This document shows, piece after piece, positions 7,193 through 14,958 of a stretch of 16,037 nucleotides of DNA. Under the pieces are notes generated by a model. That model did not search any database and was not told the DNA's origin. It saw only the letters and a program-made list of their open reading frames with translations. The stretch's first letter is position 1. The number at the start of each line of letters is the position of its first letter. The position numbers and the translations under genes were made by a program. Origin of the DNA: Chloroflexota bacterium (GTDB taxonomy: Bacteria; Chloroflexota; Dehalococcoidia; UBA3495); contig PBBR01000001.1 of NCBI GenBank assembly GCA_002716645.1, forward strand, positions 1 through 16,037, in the 5' to 3' direction.

Positions 7193-7540
7193 TTAGTTCT
7201 CCTCTTCTTGAGTGTCTACGACCACAGTGATATGACTTGAGCGCTTGGTTATCCGACCGATTCTGCCACGTGCACGGGGCCTGAATCTCTTTAAGGGCTT
7301 CGCTTGATCTGCGCTGATTCTGACTATTCTTAGCGAATCTCTGTTTAACATGAGGTTGTTTTCCGCATTAGCTGCAGCTGACTGTACCACCTTGGATACA
7401 ACTTTTGCCCAAGGAGAACTTAAGAGGCTTAAAGTGTCGACAGCTTGGTCTACGTTTTGGCCTCTAACCGAGTCTAGGATAGGCTTCAACCTTTTTGGAG
7501 AAGCTCCAATTTGTTTTGCTACTGCTTGCACTGCTGGCAT
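7193..7540 (-). CDS. rplV: 50S ribosomal protein L22
   Basis: L22 extends a beta-hairpin into the peptide exit tunnel next to L4, where macrolide-resistance mutations occur in other species. The sequence shows SPKRLKPILDSVRGQNVDQAVDTLSL, VQSAAANAENNLMLNRDSLRI and the hairpin LKRFRPRARGRIGRITKRSSHITVVV. There is no insertion or deletion in the hairpin that I can see. Length is 115 residues. A GAGGT motif lies about 11 nt upstream of the ATG, in the short gap after rpsS. Confidence 0.98.
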   Translation of the reverse strand: MPAVQAVAKQIGASPKRLKPILDSVRGQNVDQAVDTLSLLSSPWAKVVSKVVQSAAANAENNLMLNRDSLRIVRISADQAKPLKRFRPRARGRIGRITKRSSHITVVVDTQEEEN

Positions 7541-7549
7541 GTCGTTAAA

Positions 7550-7837
7550 CTACCTCATTACCCTAGTGGTTCGTTCTGATCTTGCTACATGTCCCCTGTA
7601 AGTTCTTGTAGGAGCAAATTCTCCCAATCTATGACCAACCATGTTTTCGGTTATGAATATGGGGATATGCCTCCTGCCGTCATGAACACCGATTGTTAGC
7701 CCAAGCATTTCAGGCATGATCATGGACGCACGAGACCAAGTTCTTATAACCGTCTGCTCTCCGGATTCTTGTACAGCAGCTACTTTCTTCATTAGTTTTG
7801 CTTCTACAAATGGACCCTTTTTGATGGACCTTGACAT
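7550..7837 (-). CDS. rpsS: 30S ribosomal protein S19
   Basis: S19 is in the head of the 30S subunit and forms a complex with S13. Signature sequences are [18 protein letters not shown] at the start, [48 protein letters not shown] read in overlapping conserved pieces, and RTYRGHVA. Length is 95 residues, normal. Six nucleotides separate it from rplB and nine from rplV, as expected in the S10 operon. Confidence 0.98.
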   Translation of the reverse strand: MSRSIKKGPFVEAKLMKKVAAVQESGEQTVIRTWSRASMIMPEMLGLTIGVHDGRRHIPIFITENMVGHRLGEFAPTRTYRGHVARSERTTRVMR

Positions 7838-7843
7838 GTTTGA

Positions 7844-8677
7844 CTACCGCCTTCTTCTCGCTCTTGTAATGAACTTACTGGAGCCTTTCTTCTTATTACG
7901 TGTCTTGTAACCAAGGGTTGGCTTTCCTGTAGGCGATTTTGGTCCAGGCATGCCAATGGGAGACCTTCCTTCACCGCCACCGTGAGGATGATCAACTGGG
8001 TTTTTGGCTACTCCGCGCACTTTTGGCCTACGTCCTAGGTGACGACTCCGTCCGGCTTTTCCAAGACTTTCATTTTTGTGGTCTGGGTTAGACAGTTGAC
8101 CGATTGTCGCCCTACAGTTCAATAGGACTCGTCGCATCTCGCCAGAGGGAAGGCGTATAAGGACGTATTCTCCCTCCCTTGATAATACTTGTGCAGACGA
8201 TCCCGCACTCCTAGCCATCTGACCGCCTCTTTCTGGAGTTAATTCTATATTGTGTACTACTGTACCTGTTGGTATGTTTCTGAGTTTGAGTGCGTTCCCG
8301 GGTTTTATCTCGGATTCTGGGCCAGATGTTATAAATGACCCTACTTCCAGTCCTATCGGCGCTAGTATGTAACTTTTCTCTCCATCCACATAGTATATTA
8401 GAGCTATTCGTGTGCTCCGATTAGGATCATATTCTATTGCCACTACCCTTCCTGGAACGCCCTCTTTGCGTCGTTTAAAGTCGATGACCCTGTACATTCT
8501 CCGTGCACCGCCACCCCTGCTACGGGTGGTGATTTTTCCACGGTTGTTACGTCCTCCGGTTTTTGATAGAGGTGTCAGCAGCGATTTTTCAGGGCGCTTT
8601 TTTGTTATCTCTTCAAATGAAGGACGAACCGCGTTTCTTGTACCTGGTGTTATTGGGCGTAAATTCTTCAATGGCAT
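7844..8677 (-). CDS. rplB: 50S ribosomal protein L2
   Basis: L2 is a large primary 23S rRNA-binding protein needed for subunit association and close to the peptidyl-transferase centre. The N-terminal OB-like domain contains [27 protein letters not shown] (41-67) in family form. The SH3-like domain contains [13 protein letters not shown] and [14 protein letters not shown]. The C-terminal loop [16 protein letters not shown] (223-238) includes His230, equivalent to the conserved histidine studied in E. coli L2. It ends with a basic tail, TRARRRR. Length is 277 residues, normal, and the start is an ATG. Confidence 0.99.
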   Translation of the reverse strand: MPLKNLRPITPGTRNAVRPSFEEITKKRPEKSLLTPLSKTGGRNNRGKITTRSRGGGARRMYRVIDFKRRKEGVPGRVVAIEYDPNRSTRIALIYYVDGEKSYILAPIGLEVGSFITSGPESEIKPGNALKLRNIPTGTVVHNIELTPERGGQMARSAGSSAQVLSREGEYVLIRLPSGEMRRVLLNCRATIGQLSNPDHKNESLGKAGRSRHLGRRPKVRGVAKNPVDHPHGGGEGRSPIGMPGPKSPTGKPTLGYKTRNKKKGSSKFITRARRRR

Positions 8678-8690
8678 ATTTCTTATCTCT

Positions 8691-8975
8691 TTATAGCCCG
8701 TCTACTATGGTGATGCGATCTCCTGCTTTGAGTGTCACCACGGCCTTTTTCTTATCGGGCATTTTCTTTATTCTACTGCCGTAACGTTTCCGCTTGCCAT
8801 GAAGTTTGGTTATATTTACATCAGTGACTGTAACGTTGAAATTCTTTTCAACTGCCTCTTTAACCTGAACTTTGTTGGCAGACATCGCTATCTGAAATGT
8901 ATATTGCCCTGACTCTTGCAGCAGGGTGCTTTTTTCTGTGATGGTTGGTTTCAATAATACTTGGTGAATGTTCAT
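8691..8975 (-). CDS. rplW: 50S ribosomal protein L23
   Basis: L23 lies at the exit of the polypeptide tunnel and is the main docking site for trigger factor and SRP. Family features are the start [47 protein letters not shown] and the basic loop [26 protein letters not shown]. Length is 94 residues. The ATG shares one base with the rplD stop (TAATG), so its translation is probably coupled to that of L4. Confidence 0.98.
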   Translation of the reverse strand: MNIHQVLLKPTITEKSTLLQESGQYTFQIAMSANKVQVKEAVEKNFNVTVTDVNITKLHGKRKRYGSRIKKMPDKKKAVVTLKAGDRITIVDGL

Positions 8976-9739
8976 TATTCTGCCTCAGTCGGCTTTGTGG
9001 TGGTTCTACGCCGTCTTGGGCGAGGCGTCTCTTCTTCTCCAGTTTGTTCTACGGTTTCACTGGCTAAGTCCACCGGATTCTGACCGTTCTCTAGTCTTCT
9101 CCCTCCGCGAGTTGGAACAGCGTCCCATATTATGGCTGCTTGCTCTGCCGCACTTTGGGTTATGAGTACGGTTTGCCTACGCAATAAATCGTTTGCGTTC
9201 AGTTGATTTATTGGGAGTGTCCATATTTTATCAATGTTGTGTGCTGCTTGGATTAGATCTTTGTTTGGCTCGGGCGTTATCACTAAAGCAGACCCAGTGA
9301 TTCCGAGGTTTTTCAATATCTGTACCATGGATTTTGTTTTACCGTCTACGATGTCAAAATTATCTATGCATATTAGAGACCCTGATCGAACTTTCTCTGA
9401 CAATACGCATCGCACGGCCTGCCTGCGCATTCTTGTAGGAATACTCTTACGATAGCTACGAGGGTGTGGCCCGAAAGCTATCCCTCCGTGCCTCCATTGA
9501 GGGGATCTGATACTTCCTTGACGTGCCCTACCAGTGTGTTTTTGTATCCATGGTTTTCTGCCACCACCGGATACTTGCGCACGGGTCTTAGTGCTATGAG
9601 TGCCTTGCCGTTTGTTACCTTGATAGATAACCATAGCCTGGTGAACTAATGAGCGATTCATAGCTGCATCAAAGACTGTATCTGATACGGTGACTTCTCC
9701 GACGTTGTCACCATTAGAATTTACAACTGTTAACTTCAT
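8975..9739 (-). CDS. rplD: 50S ribosomal protein L4 with charged C-terminal extension
   Basis: L4 stabilises domain I of 23S rRNA and extends a loop into the exit tunnel; in E. coli it also represses the S10 operon. The core shows NRSLVHQAMVIYQGNKRQGTHSTKTRAQVSGGGRKPWIQKHTGRARQGSIRSPQWRHGG in overlapping family blocks (residues 28-86). The tunnel loop is GGGRKPWIQKHTGRARQG. After about residue 208 the usual protein ends, but this one continues for about 46 residues: TVEQTGEEETPRPRRRRTTTKPTEAE forms the last part. Total length is 254 residues against about 200-210 in most bacteria. The tail mixes acidic and basic runs and matches motifs in the L5 and L30 extensions. ATG start with GGAG upstream. 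Confidence 0.97.
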   Translation of the reverse strand: MKLTVVNSNGDNVGEVTVSDTVFDAAMNRSLVHQAMVIYQGNKRQGTHSTKTRAQVSGGGRKPWIQKHTGRARQGSIRSPQWRHGGIAFGPHPRSYRKSIPTRMRRQAVRCVLSEKVRSGSLICIDNFDIVDGKTKSMVQILKNLGITGSALVITPEPNKDLIQAAHNIDKIWTLPINQLNANDLLRRQTVLITQSAAEQAAIIWDAVPTRGGRRLENGQNPVDLASETVEQTGEEETPRPRRRRTTTKPTEAE

Positions 9740-9753
9740 CTAATTTAGGTCTC

Positions 9754-10386
9754 CTAGTTACTACTCTTAGCAGTTTTTCCGGTTTTACGAATTGTAACTA
9801 GACCGTTAGGGGAACCGGGTACTGCTCCCTTTAGCCATAGCAAATTGCGTTCTGTGTCTATTTTCACTACACGGAGACTTTTCACAGTAGTGCGCTCTGC
9901 GCCCATGTGGCCTGACATTTTTTGGCCCTTGTACACTCTTCCTGGAGTTGTACCGCCTCCAATAGAACCGGGAGCTCTAGCTCGATCTGACTGTCCGTGT
10001 GTTCTTGGTCCACCACCGAAGCCATGACGCTTCATGGTTCCTGCAAATCCTTTACCTTTCGAGGTTCCAATTACATCGACAAGTTCGTCGACAGCAAATA
10101 TGTCGACTGTTATCTCGTCGCCAACTGAGTGTTCTTCACTATCATCAGCACGAACTTCCTTTATGTGTTTGACTGATAGGCCTTTTAAATGGCCAGTTAT
10201 GGCTTTGTTCAGATGTTTTGCTTTGCCAAATCCAATCTGAACCGCATTATATCCATCGGTATCTGTTGTCTTAATTTGAGTGACAGTGCATGGCCCTGCT
10301 TCGATGACAGTGACCGGCATTACGTTACCGCTCTCATCGAATATATGTGTCATGCCTATCTTCTTGCCTAAGAAAGCTCGAAGCAT
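9754..10386 (-). CDS. rplC: 50S ribosomal protein L3
   Basis: L3 is an early-assembly 50S protein with a loop reaching the peptidyl-transferase centre. The N-terminus [28 protein letters not shown] is diagnostic. The central loop is [56 protein letters not shown], recognised in pieces such as [14 protein letters not shown] and GQKMSGHMG. The glutamine of HGQS corresponds to the residue methylated by PrmB in proteobacteria. Length is 210 residues, normal. ATG start, 18 nt after rpsJ. Confidence 0.98.
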   Translation of the reverse strand: MLRAFLGKKIGMTHIFDESGNVMPVTVIEAGPCTVTQIKTTDTDGYNAVQIGFGKAKHLNKAITGHLKGLSVKHIKEVRADDSEEHSVGDEITVDIFAVDELVDVIGTSKGKGFAGTMKRHGFGGGPRTHGQSDRARAPGSIGGGTTPGRVYKGQKMSGHMGAERTTVKSLRVVKIDTERNLLWLKGAVPGSPNGLVTIRKTGKTAKSSN

Positions 10387-10404
10387 CGCCTTATCCTAAT
10401 TAGA

Positions 10405-10716
10405 TTAAAGTTTGATGGAGATATCGACCCCTGCAGGGAGGTTTAATCTCGTTAGTGAATCTATTGTTTTTGAAGTCGGTTCAAGGATGTCAATCAACCT
10501 CTTATGAGTCCTGATCTCAAAATGTTCGCGGGAATCTTTGTCGACATGGGGTCCGCGAATGACACAGAACCTACGAATGTGAGTTGGTAATGGCACAGGA
10601 CCTGCTATTCTCGCCCCAGTTCTTTCAGCAGTCTCGACTATCTGCTCGCTGGAAGTGTCTAGCATCTTGTGATCAAATGCTTTTAGTATTATTCGTACTT
10701 TTTGACGTGTAACCAT
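10405..10716 (-). CDS. rpsJ: 30S ribosomal protein S10
   Basis: S10 is in the 30S head and, as NusE, also takes part in transcription antitermination and transcription-translation coupling with NusG. Family blocks are [53 protein letters not shown] and [13 protein letters not shown]. Length is 103 residues, normal. It follows fusA directly after 34 nt; the tuf gene that lies here in many bacteria is absent. The ribosome binding site is weak (GGGA about 12 nt upstream), and a TATAAT-like stretch lies in the gap but lacks a matching -35. Confidence 0.98.
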   Translation of the reverse strand: MVTRQKVRIILKAFDHKMLDTSSEQIVETAERTGARIAGPVPLPTHIRRFCVIRGPHVDKDSREHFEIRTHKRLIDILEPTSKTIDSLTRLNLPAGVDISIKL

Positions 10717-10750
10717 TTATTATGAATCCCGATTATATCTAATATATATG

Positions 10751-12838
10751 TTATCGCCCTACTACATCCTTGAGGGCGCCTGCCGGAACAGGTTGGTAGT
10801 CTTTGAACTGCATAGTGTAGTTTGCTCGGCCACTCGAAAGTGATCTTAGACTCGTGGTGTAGGAGAACGTCTCTCCTAGTGGTATTGTTACCTTTACAGT
10901 TTGCAGGTCATCCTGAGCTTCGATACTACGTATCTGTGCTCTTCTTGTGCCAAAGTCCCCCAGTATATCGCTGAGGAATTCTCCTGGAGTCACTACTTCC
11001 ATTTCGGCTATAGGCTCCATGAGCACTGGTTTTCCTTTTGGGGCTCCCTCGCGTATTGCTAGCATGCCGGCATTTCGGAACGCCATCTCCGAGGAATCCA
11101 CAGGGTGGAAACTCCCGTCAACCAAGGTTATTTTTAAATCTACAAGAGGATACCCTGATAACGGACCATTGTCTAGTGCTTGACGTACGCCCGATTCAAC
11201 GGGGTTTATATACTCTCGCGGGATAGCGCCGCCTGTTATCTTATTCTCAAAAGTGATTCCTGCGCCCTGTTCTTGAGGTTCTATCTCCAGCCAAACATGT
11301 CCGAATTGGCCGTGCCCACCACTCTGCCGCACGAACCTGCCTTCTACACGTATAGGCTGAGTCAGAGTTTCTCTGTAGGATACTTTGGGGTTGCCAACCT
11401 GGGCATCTACGTTAAATTCTCGCCTCATCCTATCTACTAGTATTTCTAGATGTAGCTCTCCCATGCCAGACATAACAGTTTGACCAGTTTCTTCGTTAAA
11501 GTTAACTAGGAAAGTAGGATCTTCGTCTGATAATTTTCTCAGGGCGTCGGAGAGTTTGTCTTGGTCTGCTCGAGTGGCTGGTTCTATCGCGACTGATATA
11601 ACCGGCTGAGGAAATTGCGGGGGCTCCAATATTAGAGGCTGTTCTTCAGTACAGATGGAATCACCTGTGAAAGTGTCTTTTAGACCTACAGCTGCGCATA
11701 TATTGCCGGCTGATACGTCCTCTAGTTCTTCTCTGTGGTTAGCGTGCATGTGAAGCAGTCTCCCCATGCGTTCTCGTTTACCCTTGCTGACATTCGTAAC
11801 AGATTGTCCGGCTTTGACTTTTCCAGAATACACTCTAATGAAAACTACTCTTCCAACGAATGGATCTGTCATTACCTTAAATGCTAGAGCCGATAGAGGT
11901 TGTTCTTCATCAGGGTATCTTAATTCGATTTCTTCTGTTTTTGGGTCTGTCCCTTCAACGGGTGGGACATCTAATGGCGATGGTAGGTATTCTAATATCG
12001 CGTCCAGTAATGGCTGTATGCCTTTGCCTCGAAGGGCAGTCCCACACAGTACAGGGACGACTTGCTGTTGTATGGTAGCCTCGCGGAGGGCACTTTTCAG
12101 GTCGCTTGCTTCGATTTCTTCGCCTTCCAGATAGCGAATCATAAGATTTTCATCAGTTTCCACGATTTTCTCTATCATGGTCTGTCGATATTGTTCATAT
12201 TCGTCGGCGTAGTTGTCAGGAACGGGCCCAATCTCTGGGTGGTCAAAACCTGAATCATTACCAATGGTTGTAGGGGTAGTGTATGTGTAAGCTTGTCCTT
12301 CTATCAGGTCAATAATGCCCTGGAATTTGTCCTCTGAGCCCATTGGTAGCTGTATAGGCACTGGATTAGCCTTTAGCCGGCTTTTCATGGTGTCCATTGC
12401 TCTGTCGTAACTTGCCCCAACTCTGTCCATTTTATTGACAAAGGCAAGCCGCGGAACATGGTATGTATCTGCTTGGCGCCATACTGTTTCAGATTGAGGT
12501 TGTACTCCAGCTACGGCGTCTAATACTATGATCCCACCGTCTAGTACCCTCAGGCTGCGTTCTACTTCTGCGGTGAAGTCCACGTGGCCAGGGGTGTCTA
12601 TAATATTGATCCTATTATCATTCCAATAAGTGGTAGTGGCTGCGGAAGTGATAGTTATGCCACGCTCTTTCTCTTGTGGCATCCAGTCCATAGCAGTGGT
12701 ACCTTCATCAACTCCGCCGACTTTGCGAATTCTGCCTGTGAGATAGAGAGTTCTTTCGGTTACTGTGGTTTTGCCTGCGTCAATGTGCGCGATAAATCCA
12801 ATATTCCTGATTTTGTCTATGGGAAAATTATTATCCAC
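10751..12838 (-). CDS. fusA: Translation elongation factor G
   Basis: EF-G is the GTPase that moves tRNAs and mRNA through the ribosome and, with RRF, recycles it. From the chosen start, the P-loop AHIDAGKT is at 17-24, switch I includes KERGITITSAATT, DTPGH is at 81-85 and NKMD at 135-138. Domains II to V follow in order, with RVYSGKVKAGQ, GELHLEILVDRM and RSLSSGRANYTMQF near the end. No insertion or missing catalytic residue is visible. The open frame continues to a TTG at 12853, but AGAGG touches that codon. The GTG at 12838 gives the family-typical distance to RNIGFIAHID, although its spacing to AGAGG is long (15 nt). It follows rpsG and precedes rpsJ without tuf. Confidence 0.98.
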   Translation of the reverse strand: MDNNFPIDKIRNIGFIAHIDAGKTTVTERTLYLTGRIRKVGGVDEGTTAMDWMPQEKERGITITSAATTTYWNDNRINIIDTPGHVDFTAEVERSLRVLDGGIIVLDAVAGVQPQSETVWRQADTYHVPRLAFVNKMDRVGASYDRAMDTMKSRLKANPVPIQLPMGSEDKFQGIIDLIEGQAYTYTTPTTIGNDSGFDHPEIGPVPDNYADEYEQYRQTMIEKIVETDENLMIRYLEGEEIEASDLKSALREATIQQQVVPVLCGTALRGKGIQPLLDAILEYLPSPLDVPPVEGTDPKTEEIELRYPDEEQPLSALAFKVMTDPFVGRVVFIRVYSGKVKAGQSVTNVSKGKRERMGRLLHMHANHREELEDVSAGNICAAVGLKDTFTGDSICTEEQPLILEPPQFPQPVISVAIEPATRADQDKLSDALRKLSDEDPTFLVNFNEETGQTVMSGMGELHLEILVDRMRREFNVDAQVGNPKVSYRETLTQPIRVEGRFVRQSGGHGQFGHVWLEIEPQEQGAGITFENKITGGAIPREYINPVESGVRQALDNGPLSGYPLVDLKITLVDGSFHPVDSSEMAFRNAGMLAIREGAPKGKPVLMEPIAEMEVVTPGEFLSDILGDFGTRRAQIRSIEAQDDLQTVKVTIPLGETFSYTTSLRSLSSGRANYTMQFKDYQPVPAGALKDVVGR

Positions 12839-12884
12839 GGTCTGTATTTGCAACCTCTTGGTCTATAATTTGGTATCCAGTGAT

Positions 12885-13355
12885 CTATCGACGGTAGTTA
12901 ACGAATGCCCGGTTAGCCTCCGCCATTCTATGAAGTTCTTCTTTTCTCCGTACGGCAGATCCTTCTCCACGTGAGGCTGCGAGCAATTCGTTTGCCAGCC
13001 TTCTCCCCATTGAACTGCCTTTAGTGCCCCTAGCCCCTCTTATGATTGCTCTCATAGCGAGTGCTTCGCTACGCTTCGGTTCTAATTCAGTGGGGACTTG
13101 ATATGTAGCCCCTCCGATTCTTCTTGGCTTAACTTCCACGACAGGCGTGGCGTTACGCATTGCCTGGTCAAATATTTCTATAGGATCTCTGTGTGATTCA
13201 TCCTGTACTAGGGTCAGTGCGCCGTAAACGACTCGTTGTGCTGTAGATTTTTTTCCATTTAGCATTACTCGGTTGATGAATCGAGCTAGCACCTGATTGT
13301 TATACATTGGGTCAGGAGATATTATTCTTGGTTCTGCGCGTCTTCTTCGTGACAT
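12885..13355 (-). CDS. rpsG: 30S ribosomal protein S7
   Basis: S7 nucleates assembly of the 30S head and binds near the E site. Family blocks are SRRRRAEPRIISPDPMYNNQVLARFINRVMLNGKKSTAQRVVYGAL in overlapping pieces, VVEVKPRRIGGATYQVPTEL and the end EELHRMAEANRAFVNYRR. The length of 156 residues is the common bacterial size. ATG start preceded by AAAGGTG. The 89-nt space from rpsL is the longest within the whole ribosomal cluster; in E. coli the equivalent space holds the S7 autoregulatory site. Confidence 0.98.
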   Translation of the reverse strand: MSRRRRAEPRIISPDPMYNNQVLARFINRVMLNGKKSTAQRVVYGALTLVQDESHRDPIEIFDQAMRNATPVVEVKPRRIGGATYQVPTELEPKRSEALAMRAIIRGARGTKGSSMGRRLANELLAASRGEGSAVRRKEELHRMAEANRAFVNYRR

Positions 13356-13444
13356 ACGTCAAGTACACCTTTTACTTTCTAGCCCTGAATAGGGCCGTGA
13401 GTTTACAAAATAAATTATTGAAGAGTCTGTTAATCAGGATACAG

Positions 13445-13852
13445 TTACTTTGTAGTCCCGTACTTGCTTCTTCCTCTTCGACGGCCTTCAACGCCTTCTG
13501 TATCAAGGGCGGCGCGTACCACGTGATACCGTACCCCGGGTAAATCCTTTACTCTGCCACCTCTGATTAATACAACGGAGTGTTCTTGCAGATTATGTCC
13601 TTCACCGCCAATGTATGCTGTCACTTCTACTCCGTTTGTTAACCTGACTCGACAGATTTTACGTAAAGCAGAGTTGGGCTTTTTAGGAGTCATTGTCCGT
13701 ACTTGGACACAAACCCCGCGTCGTTGAGGGCAGCCATCACCCCACTTAACCCTGTTCTTGAGAGAGTTTTGGACCCAGTGCAGGGCGGGTGCCTTGGTGG
13801 CCTTCTTTTGGGGCTTACGACCTTTCCGTACTAGTTGATTTACTGTAGGCAT
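13445..13852 (-). CDS. rpsL: 30S ribosomal protein S12
   Basis: S12 sits at the decoding centre and controls accuracy; streptomycin-resistance changes occur here in many bacteria. Conserved sequences are [36 protein letters not shown] and [30 protein letters not shown]. Both lysines linked to streptomycin response (in TPKKPN, and in RVKDLPG) are unchanged. Compared with E. coli there is an insertion of about 14 residues between PAL and CPQRRG ([16 protein letters not shown]), in the same place as the insertion in Firmicutes S12. The usual IPGEGHN reads IGGEGHN. Length is 135 residues. It is the first gene of the minus-strand cluster, about 40 nt from the predicted transcription start. Confidence 0.98.
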   Translation of the reverse strand: MPTVNQLVRKGRKPQKKATKAPALHWVQNSLKNRVKWGDGCPQRRGVCVQVRTMTPKKPNSALRKICRVRLTNGVEVTAYIGGEGHNLQEHSVVLIRGGRVKDLPGVRYHVVRAALDTEGVEGRRRGRSKYGTTK

Positions 13853-13896
13853 TTCTTACCTTTAATTAAACAATTTATCGTTGGACACAAAGTAGA

Positions 13897-13925
13897 ACTG
13901 TACCAATTCTACGCTTAGATGTCAA
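13897..13925 (-). promoter_or_regulatory. Predicted sigma-70-type promoter of the str-S10-spc cluster
   Basis: On the minus strand a perfect -35 box TTGACA (13925-13920) is followed after exactly 17 nt by TACAGT (13902-13897), which matches four of six positions of TATAAT. The predicted transcript would start near 13890 and have a leader of about 40 nt before rpsL. An overlapping second TTGACT at 13940-13935 could offer an alternative -35. No other promoter of comparable quality was seen in front of rpsL. Confidence 0.6.
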
Positions 13926-13929
13926 CGAT

Positions 13930-13958
13930 TTGACAGTCAAATTTTCTCAGTCTAGAAT
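13930..13958 (+). promoter_or_regulatory. Predicted sigma-70-type promoter of the thiamine-precursor transport operon
   Basis: TTGACA at 13930-13935 and TAGAAT at 13953-13958 (five of six matches to TATAAT) are separated by exactly 17 nt. The implied start near 13965 lies about 25 nt before the riboswitch aptamer, so the aptamer would be transcribed from the beginning of the message. The -35 box is four bases from the -35 box of the divergent ribosomal promoter. Confidence 0.7.
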
Positions 13959-13987
13959 TCGGTTCACTGAACATAATTATATGGCAA

Positions 13988-14076
13988 GTAGGGGAGCTTG
14001 ATTAAGTCAGGCTGAGAGGGCGAACGTAATATCGCCGACCCTTGCGAACCTGATCTGGATAATGCCAGCGAAGGGA
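13988..14076 (+). ncRNA. TPP riboswitch aptamer (THI element)
   Basis: The conserved blocks of the thiamine pyrophosphate riboswitch are present in order: AGGGGAGC (13990-13997), CTGAGA (14012-14017), ACCCTTGCGAACCTGATCTGG (in two overlapping parts, 14038-14058) and AATGCCAGCGAAGGGA (14061-14076). Supported helices are GCTTGA/TCAGGC (13996-14001 with 14007-14012), GGCGA/TCGCC (14019-14023 with 14032-14036) and CTGG/CCAG (14055-14058 with 14065-14068). The AGGGG/CCCTT pairing closes the first arm. I could not identify a convincing long P1 helix. The element senses TPP in the nascent RNA. It lies between a good promoter and a terminator in front of an ABC importer. Confidence 0.95.
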
Positions 14077-14124
14077 AAAGGCTTTTAAGTGCTTATAAAG
14101 AGGCCTCCAGCGTCCTTTCGCTGG
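14065..14124 (+). promoter_or_regulatory. Antiterminator pairing linking aptamer and terminator
   Basis: CCAGCGAAGGGA at 14065-14076, the 3' end of the aptamer, can pair with TCCTTTCGCTGG at 14113-14124, giving 11 Watson-Crick pairs and one G-U pair. The second segment is the terminator loop plus the first six bases of its 3' arm, so the two structures exclude each other. When TPP locks CCAG into the aptamer helix with CTGG (14055-14058), the terminator is free to form; without TPP the antiterminator can form. This predicts repression by TPP. The pairing is visible in the sequence; the regulatory direction is inferred. Confidence 0.7.
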
Positions 14125-14136
14125 AGGCCTCTTTTT
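14097..14136 (+). terminator. Intrinsic terminator controlled by the TPP riboswitch
   Basis: A perfect 16-bp stem (14097-14112 with 14119-14134) has a 6-nt loop TCCTTT and ends in five T residues (14132-14136) that overlap the stem base. It lies between the aptamer and the ATPase start and so acts as the expression platform. Because it is a near-perfect palindrome it could also stop transcripts arriving on the minus strand. Confidence 0.9.
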
Positions 14137-14178
14137 CGGATGCGCTGAACCAATAAATGGATAGTACGGCTGTTTAAA

Positions 14179-14958
14179 ATGATATCAGAGCAACATACGT
14201 CTGAGTGCATAAATATAAGTGCTTTGACCAAGACTTATGTAGTAAACGGGACTACAGAGTTGATCTTATCCGATATTGATTTATCCGTAGAAGAACGGGG
14301 GTTTGTAAGTGTGGTGGGTCCCAGTGGTTGTGGAAAAAGTACGCTTTTGAACATCATAGCGGGTTTAGATGAGCCCGACTCAGGATCCATATACATTAAG
14401 GGACTTAATGGGCCCCGATTGGGTAAAATTGGATATATGCAGCAAAAGGATCTGCTGTTGCCTTGGAGAACTGTCTTAGAGAATGCTGCACTCGGATTAG
14501 AGACGCAAGGGATGTCTAAGAAGGATGCCAGAGAGAGGGTCCTGTCTGAGATAGAAACGTTCGGGTTGTCCGGCTATGAGAACATGTACCCCTATTCGTT
14601 GTCAGGGGGTATGCGCCAGAGGGTAGCTTTTCTGAGAACCATGGTAATGGATCAATCTATAGTGCTACTTGATGAGCCTTTCGGTGCCTTGGACTCTCTC
14701 ACTAGAGTACAGATGCAGAGATGGTTGCTCGACATATGGGAAGTGATGAATAAGACAATACTGTTGGTGACACATGATGTTGATGAGGCTTTGTTTTTGT
14801 CGGATACCATATGTCTTTTATCGGCTAGGCCTGGTGCTAACGCTTCCACGATGAATGTTGACTTACCAAGGCCTAGAGAGAGCCATATGTTGAGTAAACC
14901 TGAGTTCTTCACAATGAGGCAAGATGTATTGTCTGGCTTGTGGTCATATATCGATTAA
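14179..14958 (+). CDS. thiZ: ABC transporter ATP-binding protein, thiamine-precursor uptake (ThiZ/SsuB-like)
   Basis: The protein is a complete 259-residue nucleotide-binding subunit. Walker A GPSGCGKST is at 47-55, the Q-loop at YMQQK (86-90), the signature LSGGMRQR at 141-148, Walker B IVLLDEPFGAL at 161-171 and the switch histidine at 199 (VTHD). The MRQR form of the signature and the PWRTVLENAALGLE segment are typical of the nitrate/sulfonate/taurine/pyrimidine-precursor importer class. The riboswitch upstream and the THI5-like binding protein downstream argue for thiamine pyrimidine precursor as substrate rather than sulfonate or taurine. The ATG start has no clear Shine-Dalgarno sequence. 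The end overlaps the permease frame by 19 bases. The transporter class is certain; the symbol rests on context. Confidence 0.9.
   Translation: MISEQHTSECINISALTKTYVVNGTTELILSDIDLSVEERGFVSVVGPSGCGKSTLLNIIAGLDEPDSGSIYIKGLNGPRLGKIGYMQQKDLLLPWRTVLENAALGLETQGMSKKDARERVLSEIETFGLSGYENMYPYSLSGGMRQRVAFLRTMVMDQSIVLLDEPFGALDSLTRVQMQRWLLDIWEVMNKTILLVTHDVDEALFLSDTICLLSARPGANASTMNVDLPRPRESHMLSKPEFFTMRQDVLSGLWSYID

Noticed and set aside
7804..7995. Minus-strand 63-codon frame overlapping rplB and rpsS
   Set aside because: It is an out-of-frame shadow of the end of L2 and has no homology.
10729..10760. Possible separate promoter for the S10 operon (TATAAT at 10737-10732, minus strand)
   Set aside because: No -35-like sequence lies 16-18 nt upstream and the implied start would leave a leader of under 10 nt, so AT-rich chance is likelier.
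14097..14136. Terminator as inverted repeat of a mobile element
   Set aside because: A second copy or a transposase is not present, and position plus T-run and antiterminator pairing explain it as a transcription terminator.
14157..14177. Six-codon reading frame (MDSTAV) ending one base before the ATPase start
   Set aside because: It has no ribosome binding site and such short frames are common by chance; coupling cannot be supported from one sequence.
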